DNA from: CAZKTS01 sp964555735
Lineage (GTDB): Bacteria > Actinomycetota > Acidimicrobiia > IMCC26256 > PALSA-555
DNA length: 64,000 nt
Reading direction: 5' to 3'
NCBI GenBank assembly: GCA_964555735.1
Contig: CAZKTS010000288.1
Location: 1 to 64,000, forward strand
Position numbers and translations under genes: made by a program. Positions 63,929 through 64,000 of this stretch are shown piece after piece. Below the pieces are notes generated by a model that saw only the letters and a list, made by a program, of their open reading frames with translations, did not search any database and was not told the origin of the DNA. How positions within the stretch are numbered: position 1 is the first letter of the stretch; each line of letters starts with the position of its first letter.

Positions 63929-64000
63929 TGGGAGCGCCGCGCGTGGTGCGCTCGGTGGAGATCGCGAGAGCGGTCAAGGCTGAGCCGCGCGAGCCGCGGC
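63928..64000 (+). CDS. Start of a gene leaving the window
   Basis: ATG 63928 lies in a TGATG overlap with the previous stop (in-frame GTG 63925 is the alternative). 24 codons are visible (MGAPRVVRSVEIARAVKAEP), open to the edge. The large terminase, absent from the window, is expected near here or before position 1, but nothing visible identifies it. Confidence 0.4.
   Translation, partial: MGAPRVVRSVEIARAVKAEPREPR

Noticed and set aside
1..64000. CRISPR array, tRNA or rRNA genes
   Set aside because: I saw no regularly spaced repeats with unique spacers, no cloverleaf-like segment and no rRNA-like sequence when reading the window; a tRNAscan run would be decisive.
1..64000. Integrase or lysogeny module
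   Set aside because: No tyrosine or complete serine recombinase is visible; only a recombinase-like DNA-binding tail at 40167. The phage is treated as probably lytic.
63928..64000. Large terminase start
   Set aside because: Only 24 codons are visible and they contain no terminase motif, so I list it only as an unassigned partial gene.

Overview
The window looks like most of a lytic tailed-phage genome of myovirus morphology (Caudoviricetes), about 70% GC. Every gene I accept lies on the + strand. I see no tRNA, rRNA, integrase, transposase or CRISPR array. A contractile-tail sheath, tube, tape measure, hub, spike and baseplate J/gp25 set identifies the morphology. The host is not fixed by the sequence. 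A PGRP-like amidase with a GHHD...HTDPG zinc-ligand pattern, together with many actinobacterial-looking -10 boxes (TAGGCT/TAGGAT) only 6-8 nt before start codons, suggests a high-GC bacterium that uses leaderless mRNAs, such as an actinobacterium. This is inference.

Layout. 1-9.6 kb: upstream structural genes, portal, MuF-like protein, decoration candidates, scaffold-like protein, major capsid protein and a C39-like peptidase gene preceded by interleaved inverted repeats. 9.6-13.3 kb: connector, head-closure, HK97-gp10-like and tail-completion genes, with a small lipoprotein among them. 13.3-30.6 kb: sheath, tube, -1 frameshifted tail-assembly chaperone, tape measure, LysM protein, hub, spike, amidase endolysin, gp25-like, J-like and further baseplate genes. 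30.6-37.8 kb: tail fibre genes and holin-like/membrane genes. 38-41.6 kb: UvrD-like helicase under a sigma70-type promoter, a gamma-glutamylcyclotransferase-like gene and others. 41.6-42.5 kb: a gene-free, repeat- and palindrome-rich segment that is the best origin/control-region candidate. 42.5-60.7 kb: replication and recombination module (SF2 helicase, DnaB-like helicase, primase, sigma-like protein, family B DNA polymerase, SSB-like protein, RecA/UvsX, SbcD, SbcC, Holliday-junction-type nuclease). 60.7-64 kb: small genes, a candidate small terminase, a lytic-transglycosylase-like gene and the start of a gene that leaves the window. No large terminase is visible.

Most notable: (1) a Tad2-like (DUF2829) anti-Thoeris gene lying precisely between two ~105-bp direct repeats made from the junction of its neighbours, the footprint of an insertion by duplication. 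(2) A recurrent leaderless-promoter motif, TANNNT followed by 6-8 nt and the start codon, at about 14 genes. A second version, GCGCTATTSG followed by 7 nt and ATG, occurs at three genes in the replication half. A sigma-region-2-like gene lies in the same genome. (3) A dispersed family of GC-rich hairpin repeats with core GCGCGCCTACGGGG, present between transcription units and inside two coding regions. (4) Interleaved inverted repeats that could bury the ribosome-binding site of the peptidase gene just after the capsid gene. (5) A DNA polymerase whose motif B tyrosine is replaced by proline.

Translation initiation falls into types. Many starts are leaderless, many are 4-nt GTGA/ATGA stop-start overlaps, and clear Shine-Dalgarno sequences are concentrated at genes expected to be made in quantity (capsid, tube, SSB) and at the Tad2-like gene.
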